A stretch of DNA of 38,065 bases from LZORAL124-50-18 sp051208045 (GCA_051208045.1 JBPJFY010000023.1:1-38065), one strand, 5' to 3'; shown: positions 25,503 through 34,563, counted from the first letter of the stretch. Notes: generated by a model not told the origin, from the sequence alone. Numbers and translations are program-made.

Positions 25503-27197
25503 TTAATGGCCCGATGCCCACACCACATTCACCAAGGCATGGGGAATCTCCTGCTCACTGAAAAAGTGCATCCATCGCGACTGGTTCTTTTGCAGGCGAT
25601 CGCCGGGGCCTTTTACCTCCACGAGCTCATAGCTGCCCGTTGCCGGGAAGCGAATGAGGTCCGGCAGTCCGCTGCGGTGGTTTTTCAGATCCGACAGGAT
25701 GCGCCGGAAAATGGCCCGCAGATGGCGAATAGGAATCCTCGCCAGCGCAGTTTGGAGCAACACTTCAGTCAGCACCGGCCAATAGACCAAGGGGTTGGCG
25801 CGGCCATATTTGTTATGAAAGCAGGTCAGCACGGCGTTGGTAAGACTGTTTCGATCCGACATCCGTGCTTCCAATTGTGAGGTCGCCTCACTACGTAACG
25901 CTAAAAAATCCGGCTCATTGAAGTCCAGAGGTTGCATTTGAAACGGGTTGAAAAACGCCCCAGGCACATCGGCAAACACCAGATCCCAGGCGGCCAATCC
26001 CAATAGCCCCGTGAAGAGACCGTTTTCCACATACCAGGCATCGCCATAGTGCTCAGCGACGGCCTGCTCCACGGAGGGAGCAAAGGCCAGTGTCAGCGTT
26101 TGCGTGGGTGGCGCTGTGAGGCCCCTGGATTTTGCAAAGCCGCCCGAAAAACACTGCACCGCCGCATCGTCGGAACCCGCCAGTTTGCGCCATTTTTTCC
26201 AGGTGCGATGACCAAACTCCTGAGCGAACACCCACTCTTCTTCACACCAGGGGTTCGCCTGAATCGCCTGGCAAAGCGCGAGTGAATCCGCATAGTCACC
26301 CGCATCCGCATATAGTCTTGCTCGACGCTCCCGGGCTGGATGTTGATTGAGTTGGCTGTAAAGCGCGGCTGCCGCCGATTTCTCATCCAAACGTTCGAGT
26401 TGACGCGCCACTTTATTCCGTATCCGCGAAACGCGACGTTGAATCAAGCGATCTGCCTCGGGAAGGAGGGTCAAGGCATCATCAAGCTGCTGCAATGACT
26501 CTGCAGAGTTCCACGCAGGCTCATCCAACCCGTCCACCAGCTGATAGTAGGCCAAGTGCGCATCTATCTGGGCTCGCGACTGAAAGAAGCGGTGATCCTG
26601 CGTCAGGGGGTAGTTTTCGAAGGCATAGATTCCCAAGTCCCGCAGCACGAAATCGGTCAGATCCTGCCGTAAGTTGGCGAAATACAGTAATTTGTAGACA
26701 TCAAAGCAGTGCGTTTGTAACAGCACAATGGCGGGGTGGGCGTCGAGAAAAGCCGCCGGCGCAGCATCGGAGGCCATCAGCCATTGCTCAACCTCGGCGC
26801 AAAGTGCTTCCCGTCTCAACGCTTTGCACCGCTTCAACTGGTCAACGGGCACCGATTGAGCGCCGAGCCAGTGCAGCAACTCCGGTTTGGTACATACGGC
26901 AAGCACGTCAACCAGCTCGGTCGCGGAGTCGACAAACTTCGACGCGCTCAACCCATGCAATGCATCGGTGAGGGGGCCAACATCGTCATAGTTGAGCTTG
27001 TCCACGCGAAAACAGTTACCCTTGCGTGTGAGAAGGCGCACGTAGAGTCGTCTACTCCGCATGGGAAGACGCTGGAATGACAGCCAAAAGGCACCTTCTT
27101 CAGCGCTGAGTAAGTCTTCATATCGGGCGAATACAAAGCGGCACAGTGCCTCGAAATTTTCAAGATAATACCCTTCCGGCAGCTCCGGCAAACTCAT
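25503..27197 (-). CDS. FAN1-type nuclease with C-terminal VRR-NUC domain
   Basis: A 564-residue structure-specific nuclease of the bacterial FAN1 kind, expected to cut branched DNA during interstrand-crosslink repair. The C-terminal VRR-NUC core is GLPDLIRF (Asp513), then ELVEVKGPGDRL (Glu527, Lys529) and Gln539. The N-terminal FEALCRFVFARYEDLLSAEE and MRSRRLYVRLLTRKGNCFR are typical of the family's winged-helix part. TPR-like helices fill about residues 260-350. The ATG at 27197 overlaps the upstream yigZ stop in an ATGA arrangement, so the two are translationally coupled. The 192 bases downstream, to the PilU-like start, hold no gene. A nuclease-helicase that could assist it is encoded at 17207-19618. 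Confidence 0.9.
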   Translation of the reverse strand: MSLPELPEGYYLENFEALCRFVFARYEDLLSAEEGAFWLSFQRLPMRSRRLYVRLLTRKGNCFRVDKLNYDDVGPLTDALHGLSASKFVDSATELVDVLAVCTKPELLHWLGAQSVPVDQLKRCKALRREALCAEVEQWLMASDAAPAAFLDAHPAIVLLQTHCFDVYKLLYFANLRQDLTDFVLRDLGIYAFENYPLTQDHRFFQSRAQIDAHLAYYQLVDGLDEPAWNSAESLQQLDDALTLLPEADRLIQRRVSRIRNKVARQLERLDEKSAAAALYSQLNQHPARERRARLYADAGDYADSLALCQAIQANPWCEEEWVFAQEFGHRTWKKWRKLAGSDDAAVQCFSGGFAKSRGLTAPPTQTLTLAFAPSVEQAVAEHYGDAWYVENGLFTGLLGLAAWDLVFADVPGAFFNPFQMQPLDFNEPDFLALRSEATSQLEARMSDRNSLTNAVLTCFHNKYGRANPLVYWPVLTEVLLQTALARIPIRHLRAIFRRILSDLKNHRSGLPDLIRFPATGSYELVEVKGPGDRLQKNQSRWMHFFSEQEIPHALVNVVWASGH

Positions 27198-27790
27198 GCG
27201 TCACAATCCCGAGTCACCATGCCTTCTCGCTCCACAAACGCGCGCCATTCCACACGTTCAGCTTCCGGGAAGCTGAGCTGCATGGTAATGCCACTGTGAT
27301 ACCGTACGTCCTCCACTTCGCCGTCATGCCCCGCCAGCCAATGCCGAACAGGCTGCTCCTGAGCAAACGTGCAGTCCAGGCTACAGGTGTGCCTGGGTTG
27401 CACTTCGATGATGTCCAACGCATCCATGGCCATCTGTGCCGCTGTCGAGTAGGCACGCACCAAGCCACCAGCTCCCAGTTTGATGCCGCCGAAGTAGCGG
27501 ATGACCACGATCATAATGTCGCCCACCTGTTTGTGCTGCAGCACATTCAGAATCGGCTTGCCCGCCGTACCGGACGGTTCGCCATCGTCGGACATGGCCG
27601 CAGAAACGGCATTTCCCAACAGATAGGCCCAACAATGATGGCGCGCGTCGGGGTAATCTTGCCTGGCTTGTGCCAGCACCCCCATCGCGGCGTCACGATC
27701 GCACACCGGTACCGCCCGGGCGATAAACCGGCTTTTCTTAATTTCGTAGTCAATTTCAACCGGTGCTTTGGGAATTTGATACACTGCCAT
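27194..27790 (-). CDS. yigZ: YigZ/IMPACT family protein
   Basis: A 198-residue protein of the YigZ/IMPACT family. The signature segment DDGEPSGTAGKPILNVL is followed by VIVRYFGGIKLGAGGLVRAYS, here with I/V variants (IVVIRYFGGIKLGAGG). The C-terminal about 60 residues form the small UPF0029-like domain. Eukaryotic IMPACT regulates the kinase GCN2; the bacterial role is not firmly known, though binding to ribosomes or nucleic acids has been suggested for relatives. The ATG at 27790 follows AAAGAG. The stop overlaps the FAN1 start by four bases. It is divergent from the CHASE-domain sensor gene across a 182-base gap with no other gene. Confidence 0.93.
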   Translation of the reverse strand: MAVYQIPKAPVEIDYEIKKSRFIARAVPVCDRDAAMGVLAQARQDYPDARHHCWAYLLGNAVSAAMSDDGEPSGTAGKPILNVLQHKQVGDIMIVVIRYFGGIKLGAGGLVRAYSTAAQMAMDALDIIEVQPRHTCSLDCTFAQEQPVRHWLAGHDGEVEDVRYHSGITMQLSFPEAERVEWRAFVEREGMVTRDCDA

Positions 27791-27972
27791 GAAGACTCTT
27801 TAATACGAATTGCCTGCGATAACACAGCAATGAGACAAAATGCGAAACTATTCTGGGTGATTTTACCTGTGGCCGACCTGTGGCGTACAGTTTTCCAAAT
27901 AGTCATTTATCATCTAAATTAAAAGCATCAGCGGTTTAACCAGCAACCACTCACGGCGAACAGAATAATAAC

Positions 27973-29856
27973 ATGACGTTGCACTCGACACTTTCACCCA
28001 GCCGACGCCTGTTCATCTCACGCATACTCGTGTTGATTATCGGCACCCTGCTGTCTGTCAGCGTATTCTGGTACGTGAACCAGCACCAGCGGGAGCAGGC
28101 CATTTTTGAATTGAAGGTGGTCGCACAAGAGCGCACGGTGGCCCTGGCGCAGGACTCGGGTAATCTGACCACCGCTATTCTCACTCTGCAAAACCTCATG
28201 GCCAATGCGCCGGCAATCTCCTTCGAGCGATTTGCCGGCATCGCGAACATCTTCCTCCGGCAGTATCCCGAAATTCGTGCCCTGGAATGGGCACCACGAA
28301 GCACGCAGAACGACTTGGGCGCGCTGGTACGTCAGGCAAAGCGGGAAGCCATCGAGCCATTCCACCTGCACAATCAGGATGCCAGCATTTCTGAACTAAA
28401 AAGTTACGAGGACGGGCAGTTTCTGCCCATTCTCTATCAGGTCGCCGCCGGGAAAACGCCCCATGCGCCCGGATTCGATCTGCTCAGTGTCGGTTTGTTT
28501 CGGGACGAAATTCGCCAGGCCATACAGGAGAACCGGCCCGTGATCTCCCGCCCCTTCGGTGAGCAGGACCCTGCCGGAAGACAGGCCCTTACACGCCTGT
28601 TTGCGCCCGTGTACCAGCCGGGAAGCACGACAGAGATCCTCGGCATCGTGTCGATGGTGATAGACACCCGACGCTTTATCGAGAACGCCAGTAACGTGCA
28701 GATGGCGCAACCTGTGCCATTCGAAATCTATGACCAGGAGGACCACAACAAACTGCCGCTTTACCACTGGCCACCAGACGCGGTGTTTTCCTCGTCATCC
28801 TCAGAAGCCGAACGTCATCAGCAGACCATCCCGTTTTTTGACCATGAATGGCGCGTGATTCATCTCGCTACCGAGCAATACGTCCAGCACTTTCAGAATT
28901 TTTTACCGGTCTCGCTGGTCGTCATCAGCATGGCGTTTACCTTAGCACTCTATTTGGTCATCCGTTTTGCGCAGACACGCACGGATCACGCCTTCGCCCT
29001 GTCCAACGAGAAGTTCTGGCAGTTGGAGCAGGCCAACAAACTGCTGAACAACAAGGTCATTGAGAAAAGTACTTTCGAACGCTCCCACAAAGAACTGCAG
29101 GAACGGCTGAATGACTATCTGGCGATCTCGGATGGTTACTTCTGGGAGCTTGATCAGCACTATCGATTCACCTTCGTTTCACGTCGGGTCATGCAGGTGA
29201 CCGGTTTTCCCGCTTCTGCATTACTGGGTGCGCGCATTACCGAAAATCTGTATGAAGCGGATGCGGAAGAGCTGAAGAAGCTCATGGAGAAATCCATCCC
29301 CGCCAAGCGACTCTTCACCCTGGATGTGCGCTTTCTCGCGCAGAAAAAGCGCTGGCGCTGGGAGCGACTGAACGGTAAACCGGTGTTTGATGAGGCGGGT
29401 GCTTTTTGCGGATTTCGAGGTATTTCACAAGACATCAGCTTGCTGAAGCTTCGGGACCAGGAAGAAACGCTGGTGCTGGAAGGCAATGAACTCTTTCATG
29501 GCGAAAATGCCAAAACCGGCATGACGCACACGAGTGACGAACCGGAAGAAGGCAAGGAGTTTCCCGAAAGCGATAACACGCCCGATGCAGCGGAACTTCG
29601 CTTCACTGAGCGGCACGTGCAAACGCTGGCTCTGTTGAAAGGCGGATTCACCCAGGCGCAGCAAGACCCGCTCATTCGCTCTGTGGGCCAATTACTTATC
29701 GACTCCAGGCAACTCGGCTTTGACCAGATCGCTCATGAAGCAGAACAAGTCATGGAATTACTGGCCGAGGAAGAAGGTGCCGCCGTACATCTCCACATCG
29801 AGGCACTGGAAACGCAGCTGCAATCTGTGTTAAGTAAGCTGATCGATGTCGATTAA
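27973..29856 (+). CDS. CHASE-PAS membrane sensor with degenerate Hpt-like C-terminus
   Basis: A 627-residue inner-membrane sensor. TM1 spans about 15-34, a periplasmic CHASE domain about 45-300 (RALEWAPRS, PFGEQDPAGRQALTRLFAPVYQ, GIVSMVIDTRRFIENA), and TM2 about 310-332. A coiled coil runs about 340-380 and a PAS domain about 382-492 (YFWELDQHYRFTFVSRRVMQVTGFP, GFRGISQDIS). After an acidic linker, residues 544-624 are helical and resemble an Hpt bundle (QLLIDSRQLGFDQIAHEAEQV). The phosphorylatable HxLKG-type His is absent, however: Gly572 stands there by my alignment. There is no kinase, GGDEF or EAL domain, so the output is unclear. The ribosome-binding site is weak. The GST gene follows after 42 bases. 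Confidence 0.85.
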   Translation: MTLHSTLSPSRRLFISRILVLIIGTLLSVSVFWYVNQHQREQAIFELKVVAQERTVALAQDSGNLTTAILTLQNLMANAPAISFERFAGIANIFLRQYPEIRALEWAPRSTQNDLGALVRQAKREAIEPFHLHNQDASISELKSYEDGQFLPILYQVAAGKTPHAPGFDLLSVGLFRDEIRQAIQENRPVISRPFGEQDPAGRQALTRLFAPVYQPGSTTEILGIVSMVIDTRRFIENASNVQMAQPVPFEIYDQEDHNKLPLYHWPPDAVFSSSSSEAERHQQTIPFFDHEWRVIHLATEQYVQHFQNFLPVSLVVISMAFTLALYLVIRFAQTRTDHAFALSNEKFWQLEQANKLLNNKVIEKSTFERSHKELQERLNDYLAISDGYFWELDQHYRFTFVSRRVMQVTGFPASALLGARITENLYEADAEELKKLMEKSIPAKRLFTLDVRFLAQKKRWRWERLNGKPVFDEAGAFCGFRGISQDISLLKLRDQEETLVLEGNELFHGENAKTGMTHTSDEPEEGKEFPESDNTPDAAELRFTERHVQTLALLKGGFTQAQQDPLIRSVGQLLIDSRQLGFDQIAHEAEQVMELLAEEEGAAVHLHIEALETQLQSVLSKLIDVD

Positions 29857-29898
29857 TTGGCTTCGCTTTTTACCACAGTGACTTTAAAGGACGTTTCC

Positions 29899-30531
29899 AT
29901 GATCACGGTTTATGCTTTTCCAAAATCCCGCTCAACACGCATCACCTGGCTGCTTGAAGAGCTCGAACAAGACTACCACTGCCACGTTGTTGATTTTATG
30001 AAGGGTGAGCACCGGTCGCCTGAGTTTTTGGCAATCAATCCCGCCGGAAAAGTGCCAGCTCTGAAAGATGAAGAGCTGCTACTCACCGAATCCGGTGCCA
30101 TTGTGACCTACCTCAGCGACAAATATCCCGCCGCTGGCCTTGTGCCGCCGGCTTCTAATCTCGCGGAGCGCGCCAAATATAACCAATGGTGTGATTTTGC
30201 CCTCACCGAACTGGAGCAACCCCTGTGGACCATGGGCAAACACAAGTTTGCCTTACCGGCAGAACAACGCGTGCCGGAGATCATGGATACGGCAGCCTGG
30301 GAATTCCAACGTGCGCTGGATTTATTGAGTAAAGGATTAGGCGAACACACTTTCATTCTGGGGGAAAAGTTTTCCACTGCGGACATTCTGGTGGGTCATA
30401 CGCTGCTTTGGGGATTGTCGTTCAAACAACCGGTGAAGCAACCCAACCTGATGGCGTATATTGATCGCGTGAAAACCCGCCCTGCGCTGGCGCGCGCCTG
30501 GGCCAAAGAAACAGCGGAGGGCCAGGGCTGA
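29899..30531 (+). CDS. Glutathione S-transferase family protein
   Basis: A 210-residue cytosolic GST-fold protein. The thioredoxin-like N-terminal domain reads ITVYAFPKSRSTRITWLLEEL, with the Ser/Arg region at the usual catalytic position, and then NPAGKVPALKD and LTESGAIVTYLSDKYP, which hold the cis-Pro and the ES glutathione site. The helical C-terminal domain includes FILGEKFSTADILVGHTLLW, the N-capping box region. The ATG at 29899 is supported by AAAGGA seven bases upstream. The frame runs further upstream only because no stop intervenes. It is close behind the sensor gene and may be co-transcribed, and converges with the plsC-like gene across 50 bases. Confidence 0.92.
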   Translation: MITVYAFPKSRSTRITWLLEELEQDYHCHVVDFMKGEHRSPEFLAINPAGKVPALKDEELLLTESGAIVTYLSDKYPAAGLVPPASNLAERAKYNQWCDFALTELEQPLWTMGKHKFALPAEQRVPEIMDTAAWEFQRALDLLSKGLGEHTFILGEKFSTADILVGHTLLWGLSFKQPVKQPNLMAYIDRVKTRPALARAWAKETAEGQG

Positions 30532-30581
30532 AAGCAATTCTGGCCTTAAAGTTGAAGGAAAAGCAACGATGACAGAAGTGC

Positions 30582-31358
30582 TTAAACAGCGCTTCTGCCA
30601 GGGATGGGGAGGATAAACCGTGGCAGTTCGGCCGCGGGTACAAAGTCGCCCTTGGCGTCCAGATGCTCAATGCAGCCTTGCATGGCTTCCTGGCAGAAAT
30701 CACGCAAAGATTCCGCATTCTTCTTTTCAAGGGTGCTGGTGTCGATCGGGTGCAACACCTGCACGCGAACCACGCCACTGCGCCACCGGTTCAAATCCAT
30801 ATTCTTGTAATAGCTGCTCACACACACCGGAATCACCGGCACATGCGCGTCCAGCGCCATCTTGAAGGCGCCGAGCTTCATCGGCAGCATGTTATTGCCC
30901 CGGTTACGAGTCCCTTCGGCAAACACCCAGATGCGCAAGGCTTTATCCAATATCGCGTTGGTGGTTTCTGACATAGTCTTCCATGCCTGCTTTTTGTCGC
31001 CGCGATTAATGAGCACATTACCTGCCAGCCAGTACATCAATCCAAAAATCGGTACATAAAGCAGGGACCGCTTACCCACGCTTTGCGTGCGCTGTGGTAC
31101 CATATGCCCCACGGTGAACAGGTCCAGATTGGACTGATGATTACCCACGATCACCGCCGGGCCCAGGTCTTTGAAGCTGTCGGCACCTGCCAGCTCAACG
31201 CGCATGCCCAGGATTTTCAGCCCGCCCCAGGCGAAAATTCTGGCGGCAATGTGAGAATTATTGGCATGAAATGGGCGCAACAGGCAGATGAAGCAGACCA
31301 GCAAAGAGACGACAACGAAGTAGATGGACAGCAGAATTGATCGTAGAATAAACAGCAT
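30582..31358 (-). CDS. 1-acyl-sn-glycerol-3-phosphate acyltransferase (PlsC family)
   Basis: A 258-residue inner-membrane acyltransferase that adds an acyl chain to lysophosphatidic acid in phospholipid synthesis. The catalytic HX4D is His74 to Asp79 in VGNHQSNLD, and the phosphate-binding motif is FAEGTRNRG (Glu148). Further blocks GNVLINRG and VPVIPVCVS are present. An N-terminal membrane helix (FILRSILLSIYFVVVSLLVCFICLL) anchors it. ATG 31358 is preferred to GTG 31397 because TTGGAT lies upstream and the shorter form begins directly at the anchor. It is divergent from an AEC transporter gene across about 200 bases. Several plsC paralogues are usual in such genomes, so it need not be the essential one. 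Confidence 0.9.
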   Translation of the reverse strand: MLFILRSILLSIYFVVVSLLVCFICLLRPFHANNSHIAARIFAWGGLKILGMRVELAGADSFKDLGPAVIVGNHQSNLDLFTVGHMVPQRTQSVGKRSLLYVPIFGLMYWLAGNVLINRGDKKQAWKTMSETTNAILDKALRIWVFAEGTRNRGNNMLPMKLGAFKMALDAHVPVIPVCVSSYYKNMDLNRWRSGVVRVQVLHPIDTSTLEKKNAESLRDFCQEAMQGCIEHLDAKGDFVPAAELPRFILPIPGRSAV

Positions 31359-31563
31359 AAGTAGTGTATCCAAAATGCAGGTCGTTTGAGCGTACACATG
31401 TTATCCGAGAGAAACAAGTAGACTTTTGTAAAAAAGGCGGTGAACTACTGCTCCCGGGCGCGGGCCTTCTCAGCCTTTCGTACGATTGGCCAATCTCTAT
31501 TAATCACGTATTTTTACACAGTGACTCACCATTCACCTGTCTCACATCAAGAATGACAATTTT

Positions 31564-32466
31564 ATGGCTCTGACTGACATCGCTGCACAGGTTATCGCCA
31601 CCGTGGTCCCTATCCTGCTGGTCGCCTGTGCAGGCTTCTGGTATGGGCGCCGCCATCGCCCCAACATCGCGTTCGCCAATCACGCAAATCTGGACATTTT
31701 CACGCCCATGCTCATTCTCGACGTGTTGGCGGTCAAGCAGTTTGATCTTACCCAGTTTGGTGCGCTCGCCTGCTCCGGTGCACTCATCGTTCTGGGATCC
31801 GGCCTCCTCTCGGTGGGTGTTGCACACCTCATGAAACTGGACAGTAAAGTATTTGTCCCGCCCATGATGTTTAACAACAGCGGAAATCTCGGTATCCCGC
31901 TGCTTGTGCTGGCATTGGGCGAGGCCATGCTCCCGGCCGCCATCATTCTTTTCGTTATTGAGGCGATCCTGCATGTGACGGTAGGAATACGCATGCTCGA
32001 TCGCACCACCGGCCTGACCGGGATGCTGCGCATGCCTGTGGTGCTGGCCACCTTACTCGGCCTTGCACTGAGTTTGACGCACACCCCCATTCCCGCACTG
32101 CTCGCGACACCGATTCACTTACTTGGCCAGATCGCCGTGCCACTCATGCTGTTCACGCTGGGCATTCGCATGTCAGAAGGGGGGATCACGCTGACCCGAC
32201 ACAGCCGTGCCGGTATCTGGGTCTGTCCGCTCAGCGGATTAGCCATTGCCCTGGCCTGCCAATGGCTGTTTCACCTGCCCGACATTCAATTTGCCGCGAT
32301 TGTGTTGTTTGGCGTGTTGCCCCCGGCGGTCATGAATTACATCATCGCAGAGCGCTACGATACCCGCCCCGCCGAAGTGGCTGCCATCGTGATGAGCGGG
32401 AACCTCGCCAGCATTCTCATTATTCCCGTCACCCTGGGGATGCTTCTCTATCTCAACATTCTGTGA
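31564..32466 (+). CDS. AEC family transporter (auxin efflux carrier type)
   Basis: A 300-residue membrane protein with about ten hydrophobic segments. It shows the family halves: an N-terminal VPILLVACAGFWYGRR, the FNNSGNLGIPLLVLALGEAML segment with its conserved Asn and Gly near the pore, and a C-terminal repeat LFGVLPPAVMNYIIAERYDTRPAEVAAIVMSGNLASILIIPVTL. AEC transporters export or import organic anions such as malonate or other carboxylates in bacteria; the substrate here is unknown. The ATG at 31564 has only a weak AAGAA upstream. The gene converges with the hydrolase at 32469 with two bases between the stops. Confidence 0.9.
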   Translation: MALTDIAAQVIATVVPILLVACAGFWYGRRHRPNIAFANHANLDIFTPMLILDVLAVKQFDLTQFGALACSGALIVLGSGLLSVGVAHLMKLDSKVFVPPMMFNNSGNLGIPLLVLALGEAMLPAAIILFVIEAILHVTVGIRMLDRTTGLTGMLRMPVVLATLLGLALSLTHTPIPALLATPIHLLGQIAVPLMLFTLGIRMSEGGITLTRHSRAGIWVCPLSGLAIALACQWLFHLPDIQFAAIVLFGVLPPAVMNYIIAERYDTRPAEVAAIVMSGNLASILIIPVTLGMLLYLNIL

Positions 32467-32468
32467 TT

Positions 32469-33392
32469 TCAGGCGCGTGCCTGGGACTGAATGAGTTGAA
32501 CCATGTCGGGCATCAACGGATCGGGCAGGTCATGCCCCATACCCTGCAGCGTGATCAGTTTGCTGTTGGCAATACGGCGCGCGAGATTTTCACCACAGGC
32601 CAGTTTGACCAAGGGGTCCGCGGTGCCGTGTACCACCTGTACCGGTAAGTGAATGCGGGAATGCAAGGCACGCAGATGCCCGGTAGACATGATGGCTCGC
32701 ATTTGCCGGAGAATACCTGCCGGCCGGTAACTGCGGTGGTAGCTGGCGTGAAACTGCGCCTGGCGCTCAGCCTCGCTGCTGGGAAAATCAGGGCTTTGCA
32801 CGGCGCGCCAGAAGTTCATGGCGCGCGCCATGGCGGCCTCCAGATGATGCCCTTTGATACCACCCCCGTTCATGTGCCAGAGCACCCGGAAGTCCGGTGC
32901 CGGGTTTCTGGGGTGGTTGTCTGATGTCATGACCAGGGTGGCAGAATGAATCCGTTCCGGATACTCCGCAGATAAGATCTGAGCAATCATGCCCCCCATG
33001 GACACTCCCACCACATGCGCCTGGGCCACATGCAGATGGTCCAGCACGTTCACCGCATCGTGCGCCATATCAAACAGATTGTAGGGGGCTGGCACCGCCA
33101 TCCCGAGCTTATAGCGCGCAAAGGCCAGCGGTGCCGGTCCAGCCAGACGCGCAGACATTTCACTGGACAATCCAATGTCGCGATTATCAAACAGGATCAC
33201 CCGAAAGCCCGCTTCCCGAAGCCCCTTAACCAGCGATGCCGGCCATGCCGTCAGCTGGCAGGCCAGGCCCATCACCAGCAAAATGACGGGTTGGTCTGCA
33301 CTGCCCCTGCCCTTCAAATCCAGATAGTGAATGGCAACCGGGCCCTCAGTTCTGCCCTCGGTTGTCCGGTTGTCGTGTTCAAATCGCCACAT
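32469..33392 (-). CDS. Alpha/beta hydrolase
   Basis: A 307-residue alpha/beta hydrolase. The nucleophile elbow is GVSMGG (Ser131), the late acid sits in VHGTADPLVKL and the His in LQGMGHDLP. The oxyanion-side strand reads VILLVMGLACQ. LFDNRDIGLSS is typical of a subgroup related to esterases and to the aclacinomycin methylesterase type. ATG 33392 is preceded by AAAGG close to the start. The upstream in-frame codon at 33449 would put the start inside the divergent promoter with its tandem palindromes, so I reject it. It is divergent from the diguanylate cyclase gene. Substrate unknown. Confidence 0.9.
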   Translation of the reverse strand: MWRFEHDNRTTEGRTEGPVAIHYLDLKGRGSADQPVILLVMGLACQLTAWPASLVKGLREAGFRVILFDNRDIGLSSEMSARLAGPAPLAFARYKLGMAVPAPYNLFDMAHDAVNVLDHLHVAQAHVVGVSMGGMIAQILSAEYPERIHSATLVMTSDNHPRNPAPDFRVLWHMNGGGIKGHHLEAAMARAMNFWRAVQSPDFPSSEAERQAQFHASYHRSYRPAGILRQMRAIMSTGHLRALHSRIHLPVQVVHGTADPLVKLACGENLARRIANSKLITLQGMGHDLPDPLMPDMVQLIQSQARA

Positions 33393-33441
33393 ACCTTTCT
33401 CTCGTCGTTCGCCGGACAGATGTCGGTATGACACCCGGCCT

Positions 33442-33477
33442 ATTTGCATCTATGCTAACATTTGCATCTATGCGAAC
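33442..33477. promoter_or_regulatory. Two tandem palindromic 18-bp operator-like repeats
   Basis: Two adjacent 18-bp units (33442-33459 and 33460-33477) differ at one base. Each contains the dyad TTTGCAT-CT-ATGC(T/G)AA, with arms matching at 6 of 7 positions. A period of 18 bases puts the two dyads on nearly the same helical face. They lie in the 136-base divergent region between an alpha/beta hydrolase (33392) and a diguanylate cyclase (33529), where a dimeric repressor or activator would act. Confidence 0.65.
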
Positions 33478-33528
33478 AATAGAATCCCAACGCCATCGAG
33501 CAACGCCGGAACAGAGTTAACTCACCGC

Positions 33529-34563
33529 ATGAAAGAATGGTACACCTACCTGACCGCGATGCGCCAGCACTCGCCCCATACACCCTCTGACCAGCTCTGG
33601 GCGAACAAGCGGGATTTCGGGTATTTGTTTCATATCTGGACCTTCTTTCTATTGACTCCCTTTGCCATCGCACAGTATCTCGAAGGTAAGGCATTACTGG
33701 GCGCACTCATCGGCACTGTCGCGGTATACAACATTATGGTCGTGTATTTCCTCGCCCGCAAAGATCACTACCTGCTCAACGGCTGGGGGCTGTTGATCAG
33801 CGCCAGCGGGGCCGTACTGTATTCTTCACACCTGAATGGGATGATCGGGATTCTATGGGCATTTCCTCTGGCGGCGGCATTTTTCTTTCTTTTGAAGTGG
33901 CGACATGCGGTCATCGGTGTGCTGATTTTCATCATTGCAGAAGCAGAAATAGCGCTTTCCACGGTGGAAGGCGCGCTCACCATTCGGGTACTGGCGACGC
34001 TGTTTTTAACCGCCTTCGTGATGGCTGCATTTGCCTGGCTATTGGAACAACAGCAGGCTGATCTCTACCGGCTCGCTACCACCGATGCATTGACCGGTTG
34101 CGGCAACCGCATGAAATTGAATGACGCCCTGGCAGAAGCCGCTTACGCCAAACATCGTTATGAGTCCACGTATAGCCTGATCGTGCTGGATGTGGACCAC
34201 TTCAAACGAATCAATGACAGTATCGGGCACTCGGGGGGAGACGAAGTCCTCACGCGCTTTGCGGAATGCCTGCGCTCCCGGCTGCGGCTGTCGGACCATG
34301 TGTACCGTTACGGCGGTGAAGAATTTATGGTACTGCTGCCCAACACGCGCCTGAAAGATGCCGTGCATGTGGCGGAAGATCTGCGCCTGGCCGTCGCCTC
34401 AACGCACTTTGGTGCGTATGCCTCTGTGACGATCAGTGCCGGTGTGGCCCAGTTGAAAGAAGGGGAAAGCTGGGACAACTGGATGACGCGTGCAGACCAG
34501 GCGCTGTATCAGGCCAAGTCCGACGGGCGGAACCGCGTCGTGAGCCATACCGAATCCGGCTAA
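33529..34563 (+). CDS. Membrane diguanylate cyclase (GGDEF)
   Basis: A 344-residue inner-membrane enzyme expected to make c-di-GMP from GTP. About six hydrophobic segments occupy residues 32-175. The catalytic domain (about 182-340) opens with TTDALTGCGNR, carries the metal Asp in VLDVDHFKRIND and the active motif YGGEEF (262-266). An inhibitory RxxD site (Arg253 to Asp256) sits exactly five residues before it, so product inhibition is likely. The ATG at 33529 is chosen. An open frame upstream reaches 33331 but crosses the divergent promoter and its repeats. The stop overlaps the stop of the convergent hydrolase by four bases. No EAL domain is present. Confidence 0.92.
   Translation: MKEWYTYLTAMRQHSPHTPSDQLWANKRDFGYLFHIWTFFLLTPFAIAQYLEGKALLGALIGTVAVYNIMVVYFLARKDHYLLNGWGLLISASGAVLYSSHLNGMIGILWAFPLAAAFFFLLKWRHAVIGVLIFIIAEAEIALSTVEGALTIRVLATLFLTAFVMAAFAWLLEQQQADLYRLATTDALTGCGNRMKLNDALAEAAYAKHRYESTYSLIVLDVDHFKRINDSIGHSGGDEVLTRFAECLRSRLRLSDHVYRYGGEEFMVLLPNTRLKDAVHVAEDLRLAVASTHFGAYASVTISAGVAQLKEGESWDNWMTRADQALYQAKSDGRNRVVSHTESG

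Noticed and set aside
33442..33477. CRISPR-like repeat
   Set aside because: Only two units exist, directly abutting and without spacers, and no cas gene is present.
33331..33528. N-terminal extension of the diguanylate cyclase frame
   Set aside because: The extra 66 codons overlap the start of the divergent hydrolase and read through the tandem operator repeats. The protein from 33529 starts at a normal membrane domain.
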